Origin: Ichthyophonus hoferi
Taxonomy: Eukaryota > Opisthokonta > Ichthyosporea > Ichthyophonida > Ichthyophonidae
Assembly: GCA_002751075.1 (NCBI GenBank)
Contig: NAOQ01000015.1
Coordinates: 267,312-331,311, forward strand
Length of the DNA: 64,000 nt
Direction: 5' to 3'
A program made the translations under genes and the position numbers. The stretch's first letter is position 1. The number at the start of each line of letters is the position of its first letter. Under the pieces are notes generated by a model. The model was not told where the DNA came from and made no database searches. It saw only the letters and a list, made by a program, of their open reading frames with translations. Below are positions 1-12,869 of the stretch, in pieces.

Positions 1-600
1 GTATTATTATTATTATTTAAGAAATAACCCAATGGTGCGTATAAGTACGGACCTATCAAACGTTGAAAAGCCATTCTGGTTAGATCCTCTTAATTCTGAG
101 TAGGTATTTTTCGCTAGACCTATTTCTCTAAGAGGGAACAACTAATTGGCACACTCGGGTAATGTTTCGCCAGATTCATTGATTTATTTGACTTTCTAAA
201 CCAACCCCAGTATCCCTGTATTGTCCCGTGAGATTGAACAGTTGTTGGTTTGATGGTTGATATTAAATCATGCCAAATGTTAGGTTAAGCACCTTAGTGT
301 AGGTGCAGCGGACATGTATTATTTTTTGGCCAACTGCTGGACTGAATCTTCGTACGTTGTTATTTTCTTGTGGAAATTATTTTATTTTATTTCATGTATA
401 TCCAAACTTTCCCATATTATTGTATATCAGTAATATGAGAAAAACCTTAACAGAAATTTACAAACATATGCATTTCTTAATGCATTTGCGGGGGTTTACC
501 GATATAAAGAGCTGAAAGTGCGCCCTAACATCGAGAAGTTGTTTACTGATATTCAAAGCCGGTTTCTGTATCGGGTCATCTGAACCTTGATTACTACATT

Positions 601-676
601 AGGCTCGGTTTTGGCTTTATCGTCCCATTTTGGGTCGTAGGCTCGGGTTTGACTTTATCGTCCCATTTTAGGTCGT
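601..676. repeat. 38-bp tandem duplication
   Basis: Two adjacent 38-bp units begin with AGGCTCGG at 601 and at 639. By eye they match at 35 of 38 positions. No coding or regulatory role is apparent. Confidence 0.85.
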
Positions 677-1772
677 ACTTGTCATGTTCTGTGTCTATCA
701 CGAGTACAACGAGCTCGTACTAGTTCCTTTTCCCAAAGGAAATATTCCAAGGTATTTCTATCTATAAATGTAATGATGTCATCTTGAACGCTTATATTAA
801 TGCTGTCGGTATATCAATATTAGATTGACGCCATTAATAATTCGAGTCGTTGTAAAAATATAGAAACAGCAATAAAAATGGATGCTCCCTCATCTTCTAT
901 ACTTTTCATTCACTTGATGTTTAGTTACATGATCTATATTATTGTAGATCCCCGATTTGCTATAATTACCCTTAGGATCGTTAATTTAAATTTAGACAAG
1001 GTGGAACATTCTCGTATATAACTAGATGTTTGTAAATTACTAAAAGTTGGAGAGTATCACTAATTTTTAACTACATATTTATATAACTATCGCTTAAGTA
1101 ATTGTGTATATCTGAATTAAATGTAATAAAGCCAGAGCAATATCTGCGGTCAACCAAGGACACCAATCACAACAATCCTGCATGACGTTCTTATCATTAT
1201 TTTTCCTGATGATATTCAATATCGTACGACCGCTTATGTATAAATGGGAAACAAAACTAGGAAGTGCACCTTAGCTATATATCAGTCAAGGTATATTAAA
1301 CTACACGGTTTGTAATTATATTTTAAACTTATATAACTGGAATTTCTTTATTAATATAAAACATAAGTTATAATTGCCTCTAGAGTCTGGATGCTTAGCA
1401 GTGAATGCTCCCCACATTCTAAGAAAGCAAGACTAAAATCAACGTGCACGTGCATTAAAACAAAAATGAAAAGTGGCTTTGATTATACGTCACTATTCGG
1501 GTTTAGTATTTCGGACCAGGGTGACCCGGCCTGGATGGACCGATTTGGGAAAATTCTTACAGGTAACTCCCATAAAAATGGCATGGCTTTCGGCATTTTC
1601 TCATCCAAATCCTCGGAAATGTTAAAATTCTTAAGCTAATCCAAAAATAATCAAATAGATTCCAGAAGGAAAAGATGAAAAAATGTGATAAAGACGTGAT
1701 CGGGGGTTAGTTTGAACTCCGACCTTATGCAATGCAGTGATCGACAATGCATAGCTAGGACAATAACTTATG

Positions 1773-1826
<54 letters not shown>

Positions 1827-2171
1827 NNNNNNNNNNNNNNNNNNNNNNNNNNNNNNNNNNNNNNNNNNNNNNNNNNNNNNNNNNNNNNNNNNNNNNNNNN
1901 NNNNNNNNNNNNNNNNNNNNNNNNNNNNNNNNNNNNNNNNNNNNNNNNNNNNNNNNNNNNNNNNNNNNNNNNNNNNNNNNNNNNNNNNNNNNNNNNNNNN
2001 NNNNNNNNNNNNNNNNNNNNNNNNNNNNNNNNNNNNNNNNNNNNNNNNNNNNNNNNNNNNNNNNNNNNNNNNNNNNNNNNNNNNNNNNNNNNNNNNNNNN
2101 NNNNNNNNNNNNNNNNNNNNNNNNNNNNNNNNNNNNNNNNNNNNNNNNNNAAAAAAAAAAAAAAAAAAAAA
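1773..2171. other. Assembly gap flanked by poly-A
   Basis: An N run fills 1,827-2,150. The left flank is a pure A run from 1,773 and the right flank is another A run to 2,171. Because both contig ends stop in the same homopolymer, the break is probably caused by the A-tract. It could be the A-rich tail of a retroposed element, but the sequence inside is unknown. Open frames reading through it are artefacts. Confidence 0.9.
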
Positions 2172-5100
2172 CAAAGAACAAAAAAAAAACAGTAAATTAT
2201 CCGTCGATGTGCATATATGCTATAGATATATAATTATTAATAGATTTATGATCCTTTTTTTTTATAGAAATTATTGTTATGTTATATTTTATATGTTATG
2301 TTGTTGTCGTAGTAGCATTTGGAGATGCTTCGAAATGAGAATCTAACTAGAGCAACATTCGCAAAGCGACTTCGATTTTTAAAAGGCTAAGAATAGAAAC
2401 AAGATACGTTAGCGAAGAATCTAGCAAATGATGTGATATACACGTGCCAATTAAACCGCAAACAAAAAGCAACGGTATGGTTAATATAAGAGGTCGCTAA
2501 CGTACATGTTGCTTTAGTGGTTATTCACTTAAGCAATTATATATCATAGGTGCAGCGCAGCACAACTATAATCCACGTGGCTTTTAATACGGTTAGTTCA
2601 TTGGCACTTGGAGCGAGTCCAGATTATTGAGATCGGTCGACCTGGTTTAATCGGGTTTAGAAAGATAAAATGTAGTAGGGAACGTTTAGGGGATTACCAA
2701 TGCTTTTTATTTTCCATACTTGGTGTCATTTTAAGATTGTCTATTGTTATTGTTGTTTGTCCAGGCATAGTAGATACTCAAATGCTCTTCCACCGTGTAC
2801 CTAGAGAGATGTTATAATTTTAGATCAATTTATTAAAATAAAAGATAAGATCAATCTTTTAAGTAAGGTACATCAAAGATAAATATTGTTCAAGGTAACT
2901 TACATGTCAAACCTTAAAGCCATCTTAGCCTAGGAAAGGCTCATGACATCTAATATGTTAGTTTTGTAGCGAACATATCTGATTGGTCTGTAGACGCGCA
3001 CGGGTAGATGATCCGTTGCCCAGGGAATGCCATTTTGAGCTACAAAAACTAAAAATAGGTTGCTAATCGTGTGTTTGGCGGATGAGAATTGGGGTTTTAA
3101 GCAAAAACTGGAAAATAACAACTTGATTCGATAATGCTGTTTGCAAAATCATTGTAGATCGCACAAATTAAGCGTTATTGCCTTTGCAAAAGGCGATCTA
3201 GTTAAACTATTTGCAAATCGGCCTTGAGCAACATTGAAGCGCTATTCTATCAAAACTTTGATTTGTCCCACAACCGATGTTAACATACCTCATTTTCTAA
3301 GTATGTTATATGTATATCGAGTAAAATAGAATAGGCTACATAGCATTCAAAGGACTTCTGCATACATCCTTGACTCGTTAATTGTAACATTATCCTAGTC
3401 GCTTTAGCCAAGATTCTTTGCAGGAGCTTGTATACTTTCAATGGCCTAGCAGGCCTCCGACTAGCTTGACAAGTGGCTACTTCAATGTACACATGTTGTA
3501 GGACTGAGTCTAGAGTAAGATGTTGAAATCGACGTCGATCCGACTTCTGAGTGGTTATGACACCAAAACCTAATTAAGAAACAATTCCAAAATCCCCAAA
3601 ATATTCGTGGCTGTTGGACATGTCTTTGGGACAGCTGGTAGCCAGTTGGTCAAAGGCAATCGATAGTTTATAGCACTCTATGGATGCATGATTTTATAAT
3701 TAATATTTATAATAATTGGCACCTATATTTCAATTTAAAATCCGTGAACTCCTATGGATAGACGCGTGGCTTAAGGTGTGTAATGAAGGGTCGTTAAAAA
3801 AGGTAATGTGACTATCAGATAAGATAAGACCATTTACATGTTATAACCCCTGGGTATATCAGTGGATTGTAAGGTTTTTTAAACTGCACAGGTACATATG
3901 CATTTGAGAAATAAAAACCAGGTAAGCATGTGCGATCTATGAAAATGAGCTTTTTGTGCACAAATGCAAGATCGTATTCTTCTTTTTGCTTTACCTCAAT
4001 ATTAAAAATGCTACTACAATGATTGCTTTGGCCCAAAAAATATTTAGTCATAGGATTAGCAAAATGACGGCTCCATACTAAAATGTGTATTTTATACAGT
4101 TAAGAACTACAAACCAAGCAGCTCTATAAGCAAAGGCTTTCGTTCACAGTCTTCAACCATATTCTAATTTTAGTTTCTTTGTTATAACTGAAAGTACATC
4201 GATTACTGGGTTAAGAAAAACGAACCAAATATGGAATCTATTGTTACAGGATTGCTAAACTAATATGTTAAAGTGATTTTAGTACTCGATCTTAATATCC
4301 AATAGATGAGACTATCTTATGTTGAAACTTCAACTGACACCATGGATGTCAAGAAAAGGGTTGTCTGAGAAACACCTAATCAGGGAATTTAACAAATAAA
4401 CCTTTGCCACTCTTCATTATATTAGCATAAAAATTAAATGTGAGATGCATTAAAGGTTAATGTCTAAACTATCTTTTCGCATAGCAATTGTTGATGACGG
4501 AGAATATTGCTATTCTCACGCTTTGCTAGTTAGTCCTATATGGGCGAAAACGTCAATGACTGATATAATATAACAGATCCAAACCATTTCAAGGTTTCGA
4601 AAACACTATTTATTTCCGTGTCCATGTACAGACTAGTTTTATATGCGCCAGTTGTGTATTTACGTACTTACGACACTAGTTTAGATTCTTCCACCCTAAC
4701 TACAATAGCCTTCCCAGTACGTCGGCTGAGTACCTTGCAATCGTTAGCCTGGGTGATTGGCAGAATTGCGTGTTAAGGATTGCCAGGCTTGGTCACTTGT
4801 CTAATAATATATCCAATGCCTAGATTTCTACGTTTTTAGAAATTCTATCTCAACTGCTGTTTTTATTTTTTTTGAGGGGTAAAATTCCAGGCTTCGGTTT
4901 TTTGTTATTATCAAAAAACACTTTCAATAATTATCAATTGGATTCTCGTAAGACCTATAATTGGAAACAATATGAATTGGTGGGATTGATTACTTTGAAA
5001 TCCATTCCTGTAATTTATGATTAATGGCGTTGAATGGCTTTTTCCGCATTCTCTTGTCTTCTGTTTGCTACTTTTACCCAATGAGGAATCAATGCAATTA

Positions 5101-7077
5101 TTTATGTATGGCAATAACCTTCCACCACTAACAAGGAATAAACATCTTCACATCACATGCTGGTAGAGTGTTAAGGTGGCATAATCGGTGATCATTGGTG
5201 AGTTTGTGCCAATGAAATCGCTTTTAAAGTTTTCATACTTCAAAGGGCAATAGTTCGTGGAAGCTTTTTTACTTCATTAGAAAAGGTCTTAATAATCCTA
5301 CTGGTTTATTGCTTCTTGCTCTAATTCTAGCCATACACTGATTAGATAAGCTACGGCGTGCGTGGGCCAGAGGCAATTGGCTTTACATGATTGGTCTTAG
5401 TGGGTGAACGCGATGATTGAACAAGATTCAATAATACCACCCGTTTGATAGGAGGTTAGTTTTGCTAGCACATAAGCACTCTGTTTTTTATTGATTTATG
5501 TACTTAACTCTCTTGAAGACTATTTTTACTAGGTCAATGATAGCATACTGCTGTTTAAGCCACTGGATTACTGAGCACTAGACTAAAAATATTTTTGAAT
5601 GGCTACATAGTTAGGGATAAACCTTCGATGTTGCTACTGGCCGATTCTTATCTTTGCTTTTATAGTTTCTTAGCTATCAAATATATCTTTAATATAGGCT
5701 ATTTTAAATTTTACTTGGAATATAGGGGGGCTGCAATAATAGCCCCTATAGGGGAGTGATAAGGTGGACTTTAATAGTATGATGTGTTTATTGGAGCTTC
5801 TTTAGTACGACTTGGGGTTGTATCTTTTGTTTTAAGATTAACTTCTTGGATTGGTTGGATTAGTCTACCAGATCGGTCATCATCATCTTAAATGTAGCCG
5901 CGATGCTGATGATTGGCATCTTGAATCTGGTTGGCGTCTGCTCAGTTTGCAAGGAACCAGGTACGTATAGGGTCACATCGTATGTTTTAAATTAATTTGC
6001 AAAAATTTATTCAATTGCCTGTACAATATTTCTTGTTTTTTTTTTTAGATTTACCTTTGCCCGCAGCAGAAATTGCATGCCAGGAAAAGGACAACCTAAT
6101 TATTTATCCTACACCAACCAATATTGAATGTTTATCTTGCCGCATATACATCATTTATTGACTTATAAAATGGCTTATATCTATTTATTCCTTTAAATTG
6201 GTGTTCTTTTTTTCGTAATAAGAGTAAGTAATTCCTAAAGACCTTCGTAACACTTTTTGTCAACCCCCTTTTTTTATAAACTCTTTCACGAATTTTTTGT
6301 TTTTTGTGCATTTCAGCATAGGTTGCATGAAATGTAATTAATCTATTTTTGAAATGGTCCAGTTATTAATATAAAGGTGTATGTTCAAATTCCATATATG
6401 AAGTGTGATTGTTATTACAATCCAATATATAAAAATAGTGTTAAGAGTATTGAAATCATAAATATTTTTGTTATATTATATTATATAATGCAACCTAATG
6501 CAAAAGAGATTATGCCTCAGCACCTTTCATGCTAGGTCGTGTCGGTTATCCCTAAATGTTCTTTAGTATTTCTGTCAGAGTGATGTCAAAGTTGTCTTTG
6601 TAGATTTCGAAGAACTTGAGCTTGTTTTCCCCTCTACACTAGAACCACGTGACTATTGACATGTTTGCACTTGGTTCTACTAAACATGTTGGGTTTTTAA
6701 AAATTGAGTTTATTCAAGCGTGTTGTTTCTTCCTTTATAGGCCCAACAAAGATGCTCTGGTATTAAAAGAGTCAAACAATTAAATCTAAAATATTTGTTT
6801 CATTAGATATAAAAGGATACTGCTTGATAGAGCTAAAGCTGGTTGACAAATAGTAATAGAACTCAAATTTATCCTTGAGCCTGACCACAGGGAGTATCTG
6901 GCCGGTAGGGTGCTTTGAGCCACCCCCTTGCAGTTAAGATAATCTCACCAAGATTGCTCAAACGAATGTATGTAACCGGAAAAGAACTTCATCTCAATAA
7001 TGATATAGGAGACATTGCTAACATAATCACTAATAAGTTCCCCTTATGGCCCCGCAATGCTCTGAGTCATAATTATA

Positions 7078-8094
7078 CAGGAGTTCCCGGAAAGAATTTG
7101 ACAAATCCCAAAATGAACGGATAAATCCCAAACAACAATTCGGCAAATCATTGCATGTTTTTAATTGCATAATGTTTCTCAATTTTAAATTGAGTTGTCA
7201 ATTTCTAGTATGTAAGCAGTTACAACAAAGAGGCAGCCATATAAAGAGAAATTCTAAGAAGGATATGTTAGTATTGGATTATCAGGATAAAAATAAGACA
7301 AGTATATTTACGTACAGCTAGACATTATGGATATGCGATGCCATATGAAGACGCCATAGCATTTGTTGATCCATCAAGAAGATGGAATATATATCTATGT
7401 ATAGTCTTCTTTCTCTCTGGCCTCATTTATAACAAGATGCTCGACGGTGCATTTAATACAGGACACTTTCTAAAATTCTTACATGGGGCAATCGGAAACA
7501 ATTACCTATATCCGGGTACAGTCTTAGTGATAGACAATGTAAAGTTTCATAATTCTCGGGAAGTTAAAATTTTGTTCATGGCCAATTCCATTACGCTACT
7601 GTATTTTCCAGCATACTCACCAGAACTGATTCCAATTGAAAACGTGTTCGGATTTTTACATAAAAGTAACATTCATACCTATAGGCCAATTGCTAATAGA
7701 AGGGAGACATTGAAAATTTACATCCAAAGGACCCTTAATGATTTCAACTCACGCTTAATTATAACATTTTCAAATTTATCTAACAGAATGTGGGGTAAAG
7801 TGAATGAAGGTTTACATGGGACCTTACACGAATAAAGGATTTTCCAACTATTTTTTTCTTCTTGATTCGCAATTTTTGTCCAAAAATTATAAGAAATGAA
7901 TGTAAAAAATACTATTCCTCTAGTAAAAATAGAAAAAAAGTAGATTTCTTTCCATTTCCTCTTTATTATTCTATTTCATTTTTGTTTTACGTATTCCATA
8001 TTCAAAAAACCCACTTATGTAGGGATCTATCGCTCAATTTTGGAATTTGTCGAATTATTTCTGGGATCTGTCAAATTATTTCCAGGAGCCCCTG
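7078..8094 (+). mobile_element. Short Tc1/mariner-type DNA transposon, inactive
   Basis: The element is bounded by a left end starting CAGGAGTTCCCGG at 7,078 and an inverted right end finishing at 8,094. Over the first 35 bases the two ends match at about 29 positions by eye. Each end is flanked by the dinucleotide TA (7,076-7,077 and 8,095-8,096), the target duplication expected of Tc1/mariner elements. Inside both terminal repeats a motif resembling TTTGACARATCCC recurs in variant forms, which could be multiple transposase-binding sites. The interior encodes the C-terminal part of a DD34E transposase. At 1,017 bp and without an intact N-terminal DNA-binding region, it looks like an internally deleted copy. 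Confidence 0.85.
7272..7835 (+). pseudogene. Tc1/mariner (IS630 superfamily, DDE_3) transposase, C-terminal part
   Basis: The transposase catalyses cut-and-paste DNA transposition. From the ATG at 7,338 there are 165 codons to the TAA, and the same frame is open back to 7,272. Recognisable features are the second catalytic aspartate in VLVIDNVKFHNS and the third catalytic residue in FPAYSPELIPIEN. Thirty-four residues separate D and E, the DD34E spacing of the Tc1 group. A segment resembling the RTARHYGYAMP region precedes them, but the first catalytic aspartate and the paired helix-turn-helix DNA-binding domains are not visible in frame: a stop at 7,269 closes the frame upstream. The copy is therefore truncated and cannot make a working enzyme. 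It lies wholly inside the inverted-repeat-bounded element. Confidence 0.8.
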
Positions 8095-8096
8095 TA

Positions 8097-9160
8097 AATA
8101 CAAACATTCTTCTTTCTCTTCCGGGAATTCCTCATTTTTTGATCAGAAACGTGAGAGACCCCAATCTAACAAACACTTTCGATCATGGATCTTATGATGC
8201 AATCGAGAATCCTAGTGAGTAATGCGATCGCGATTCGCCAATCAGAAGTAATGATCTCAACATATCCTCACTTAAATATACTTTCTGAAGGCCCAATTTC
8301 TTGGTTGATCAAAATAGTTGCCATAAATAACACCTATAGTTAATTGGAATAATGTTTAATAAAAGTAGCACTTGCTGTAACAAACTGGGTTTCTACCATT
8401 GTGGTTACAAACCAGTAACCATACAAATTGCGTCCTCATACGAATCCTAGATCAATTCTAGCTTAATCCAGAGTATTATAAACATTATATGAACGTGCTA
8501 TTATGATGAATAAGTCTATCAGGAAAGCAATCACATAAAACTGACGTAAATAGGAAGACAAAAATCTCTGGTATTGCCAAAAACAAGTAGTCAGCCGAGA
8601 AGAAGAGCAAAAACTCGGAGTTGATTATTAAGCACTTCATAAATGACTCGGGATAGATCTGCCAGCAGTTATGGAAAACAAATTCAAGGCTTCAAGGCCT
8701 CTGGTAACTAAGTATCAGAATATAGCGTTATTGATAAATTATTTTTGGGAAATACACATATAGATATAAGGCATGTATTATATACATATATGCGATAATG
8801 CATAATGGCATGAGTAGCAGTAGATCTGATCTATGCTGTTATATTCCCAAACTTCATTATCTGGAAGAAAACATCTATACAGGACTAGATAATAATCACA
8901 ACAGTCTATAAAAACCATTGGGTATCATTGATATTAATTTATAAAGTGTAATGTTGTGGAAAAAGCAGCCAACAAGAAAGTTAAAGTAGGTGGGAAAATA
9001 AGGGAATCTATACCATTAGTAAGAACAATCGTTCAACTGAGATCAAAGAAGAAAAACTCGGAATCAATTTGTTAGAGTACTCTAAAGAGGACTTAATAAA
9101 TTCTAAGCATGAGCATTATATATTCCTGTTTTGTACAAAAGACCTGGACTAATTAGTGCT
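8097..9160. other. Gene-free interval
   Basis: No protein, RNA gene or clear repeat is recognised between the Tc1-type element and the next dispersed repeat. The DNA is AT-rich, with short spurious frames only. Confidence 0.5.
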
Positions 9161-9164
9161 AAAA

Positions 9165-9430
9165 TAAAAGTATTATTTAATTTAAATATTCCTTTATATA
9201 GCTATAATCATATAATATTATTAGCAATTGCTATCACATATGCTCTGTAGCCTGGGAAAATAGTTGGTGCAATCTATTGGAGTTAACTGCCAATCCAAGA
9301 TGATCGATTAAAATTGAACCAGCCAATGGAAGAGGTCCGGGAAATATAATGAGCCATTTCAGATATGTTACACAGTCCAGGTAACACATTGCTTAGGCAT
9401 ACTACTGTCCAAGACAAGTCCTGCTGACCA
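9165..9430 (-). repeat. Dispersed repeat family C, inverted copy
   Basis: Read on the minus strand, this stretch aligns by eye with 17,815-18,032 and 18,760-19,000. Shared blocks include CTGAAATGGCTCATTATA, CCATTGGCTGGTTCAATTTT, TAACTCCAATAGAT and TATAGCTATATAAAG. The three copies are diverged from one another and carry no long open frame. It is probably a non-autonomous transposon. A weak similarity to a Pol III B box (GGTTCAA) would also allow a SINE, but I cannot decide between these. Confidence 0.75.
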
Positions 9431-9980
9431 ATTTAATAATAATACATACGTTTTAGTATATCTATACTCTATATTTATGCAAAGAAACACTTTAAAGCTT
9501 CCATTAATTTGGTGTTTTATCTCCTTTTAAACCAATATAGGTCACAGGAACACACGTCTCTACTTATTATTCCCAACAATTAGCCAGGCTTCAAGATAGC
9601 AGTTTCTAAGCTGTGACCCTTTTGGTTCATGGACACTCGAATCTGACAGTTGATCACTGGAAAGAACACCATATTAAAAGGAAATAAAGTTAAATAAAGT
9701 ATTAAGTTGTAAGCATTTGTTCTGGAGAATGTAACTCACATTTTAATTAACACATGCCATTATGTTGTGCGATAAATCCCTCCTATAATTTAATATACAT
9801 AAATAGATTGCATTATTTTGCTTGGCAAGTCGTCTTTACTTGTTATATAGTACTAGGAAGAAAAAAAATAACAAATAGAGGAAGCTTAGGAGTCCTTTAA
9901 TGACATGGACTTTTTTAATTATTTATTCAAGCAATAGTAGTATGCCAGAGTTATTGTCAAAAGCTAATTAGTTGTCTTGA

Positions 9981-10246
9981 GCGTTCATGCAACCAATAAT
10001 ATTTTTACCCAATGTTACGGTTCTTAGTCTTGTTTTCAATGCATTTTATTACTCTAAACACTTATGCAGCCGTTAGTATTTGAACAATACTTTACTTTTA
10101 GTTCGTATTGAAGCGTTCATGCAACTAATAATATCTTTACAAGATGCTATGGTTCTTAGTCCGGTCCTCAATACATTTTACTGTTCTAAGCAATTATGCA
10201 ACCAATAGTATTTGCACAATGCTTATATTCTTAGTTCGTATTGAAG
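9981..10246 (+). repeat. 132-bp tandem duplication built from 66-bp half units
   Basis: GCGTTCATGCAAC starts at 9,981 and recurs at 10,113, giving a 132-bp period. Both copies end in TTAGTTCGTATTGAAG. Each 132-bp unit itself splits into two related halves of about 66 bp: ATGCAACCAATAATATTT in one and ATGCAGCCGTTAGTATTT in the other. The block is thus a small higher-order array of four 66-bp monomers. No coding potential is seen. Confidence 0.8.
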
Positions 10247-10269
10247 ATGCTCTTAAGAAAGTACCTATT

Positions 10270-10560
10270 TTGATTGGAGTACATTTCTAGGTGGTCTCCT
10301 TGAGGTAATTAATGTGTTCTACGCGTGCTTTCTGGACTTGAGTTTACTGCAATTGCTTCTTGATTGGTGAAACTGTAGCTGATCCAGTGTCGATCGAAAG
10401 AGAATATGTATCCGGATTGGCGAATCTGCAGGTCGAATCGAATGTGACGTTATGTTTATGTTTGTGGAGAGATCCTATCATATCGATTTTATTATTAGGA
10501 GTTCCAAATAACACATTATGTTATTGGCTAGTATCGAGATTGAGTTTTTGTATGGCTCTT
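10270..10560 (+). repeat. Dispersed repeat family A, copy 1
   Basis: It aligns by eye with 17,510-17,800 in the same orientation. Shared blocks include GTTTACTGCAAT, GGAGAGATC, GATTTTATTATT, GGAGTTC and TTGGCTAGTATCGAGAT. Divergence is substantial and the 81-codon open frame starting at 10,360 is not conserved in the other copy, so I treat it as non-coding repeat DNA of unknown class. Confidence 0.7.
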
Positions 10561-10609
10561 GGCAAGCTTGCCAATATGTTGTTAATTAGCTTTGTACTGC
10601 ATTGACTAC

Positions 10610-12860
10610 TGGGTTGTTTGTTGTTAACTGTAGCATGATATGTCCATGATTAATACTAGCACAACCAGTATCTTTATGTACAGGTTATCCTAGTTAAGCA
10701 ATGTGTTGTGGTTGGTTAACAAGCGTAGATTAACTATCACTATTATTCAAATTCCTAGTTGGCTACATTTGCAACTTTCAATGTAGTTAATCAAATGCTA
10801 TGTGCAATATGTTATGAGCTACTAACTTGTAGCACTAATTATGCAATAATTAATAATATAGTAATCTAGATTTATCTTAATTCAGATTATAAGATAATAA
10901 TATGTAGTATAGTGTTATTTACCTTGTTAAATAAAATGTCCAACAAGGAGCCAATAATGTTGTCCCTGAGTTAGTGTTTCATGTATTAGCTAATTGGCGT
11001 GTTATCCAAATTTTGCTGTTATGCTATTGGACAATCCTTGGGAATTCTGTAATCAGGATACATTTATGATAGTCAGTGAAATCAGAATAATTTTTGATTA
11101 TAGCACCTCCTTGTGGACAAAGTAATGATTGCAGCAGTTGAGCAGAGACGTGGGATTTAGCCTAGGTTGTACATTCTTATCAAGATCTTAGCACATTGGA
11201 AATGGCGGCTGTATATTTATTTAAGCAATTGGCTGCCATTAATTGAGTTGGGCATAGGATAACCTCAATCTCGTTGTTGGTAACACAATCACAGCTCTAC
11301 CAGATCTTACCTTAATGTGTCATATGCCCTTGGGGAACAAAGCTATTCTAAGGAAGTCAGATTGTTGATTGATTTTCTGTGTGAAGTTTTACACATCTGG
11401 TGTCTATGTACAGGCAGTCTAGGAGTGAAGTAATGTAAGATATTTGCCGACTTGTGGCAGACATAGCAATATACTTACTCTCAATAGTGCATAGTATAGT
11501 GCCATTCTGCTTCTTAGAAAGCCAGTCTATTGGTCATTCTTCAAGGTAAATTATATACCCTAAAGGGCTTTGGAATGCATGCATATCAGCTGTGAAGTCC
11601 GCATGCACTCTCTTATAAATAAGGCACTCTTCAGCTGTAGTTCTGAAGAATCTCAAAAGGTGCATAGCTATTTTCCAAATGGCATTGGTTGACTCCCCAG
11701 TGCATCTGACAATCTAACTGACTGCAATCTGGTAGTCGAAGTGAGTGGACTTGGTTTGCCAATTCAAAGTAGACAACCAATTTGGGTTTGATAAGCAGTG
11801 ACTTCACATGGTTCTGACTGATTCATTGGTAATATTGGGGGCTTTCTTGATGTGTTGTGGTAGGATAGGCAAGTAGACTAGCTGGTCATATGTTTGGCCA
11901 TGGAACTTAACTAATTCCTGTTATAATTTAGATTAAAGGAGGAAAGGTCCTCTGAGCTTGTTAATCCAAATGTGTTGGTTAAGGTTTAGTTGAGTTTGAT
12001 ATCATTCAGAAGTGGGATATTGATAAGTGGAACAGTATTTGAAAAACCTGATTTTACAGAGTCAGAAGATAAAGTAACTTTAACAATATTTTCTGTTCTT
12101 ATGGACCAGGCAGGTGATGCGAGTAAGTAAATTTTGTATTTGAGAGGAATATTGCCTTCAGAGGAACTTGGCAATCAGTGTGTTAGTCTGTGACTACTAA
12201 TCATGCCTTAATAATAAATAAATATTTTCATTGTGTGACCGTGCAGGAATTATTTGGTATTTATATTTTTCCAGTCCTTGATACAGACTCAAGTTTCAGT
12301 TATATAGTGACTGACCAAATCACCGATTGACAGTTCTTTATTATGGTTTTAACGTGTAAGCTAAATATTGATCTTGAGATCTACTCACTTTGTTCAAAGA
12401 ATTCCATTTAGCTAGGGAGTGTTTCTATATAAATTAGCATACCTAACTATATGTTTTTACTTGGGGTTTACCTATGTGGCAGTATAGGGTTTGACCTCTA
12501 CATATGAAGCACTAGTTAAATATCTCCCAGCATCTAACTTAAATCTAGATTGGTTTCCTAATATTTATTGTTGTCTGAACACAAGAAATATCTCAGATAA
12601 ATGTCAGACAAAGCACCGAGAGTGTCTATATATAAATGTTAAAAATTTAATCATGATCAAAAATATATAAACATAGGTATCATACCACTATTAGCGGTGT
12701 AGCTTTTCTAACCTACTCAAGTTCTGTGCAAAGATATAGTGCACACTTAAAAACACACGATTTATGCCAATACTAACATGTATAACGCCAAATCCTTAAT
12801 ATAACCAACCTATAATAGCTTGATACTAACTACTGTTATGTTTCTGGATTGTGTATTCCA
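10610..12860. other. Gene-free interval
   Basis: I see no supported gene between repeat family A and the Ty1/copia fossil. The sequence is AT-rich and contains scattered CCAAT/ATTGG pentamers. Some of it may be further remains of the fossil retroelement, but no domain is recognisable. Confidence 0.45.
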
Positions 12861-12869
12861 AAAAAATCA

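Larger units (their letters stand above)
1..6900. other. Gene-free AT-rich region
   Basis: I see no exon with recognisable protein similarity here. Open frames are short, biased by composition and unsupported by splice signals or family matches. The stretch contains one tandem duplication (601-676) and one assembly gap with poly-A flanks (1,773-2,171). It most likely consists of intergenic DNA made of old, unrecognisable repeats. Confidence 0.6.

Noticed and set aside
1712-2233. Long open frames across the first gap
   Set aside because: They consist of a poly-A tract read as Lys or Phe and of N bases.
6915-7124. 69-codon frame upstream of the Tc1 element as a transposase N-terminus
   Set aside because: It shows no helix-turn-helix similarity and runs across the left end of the element.
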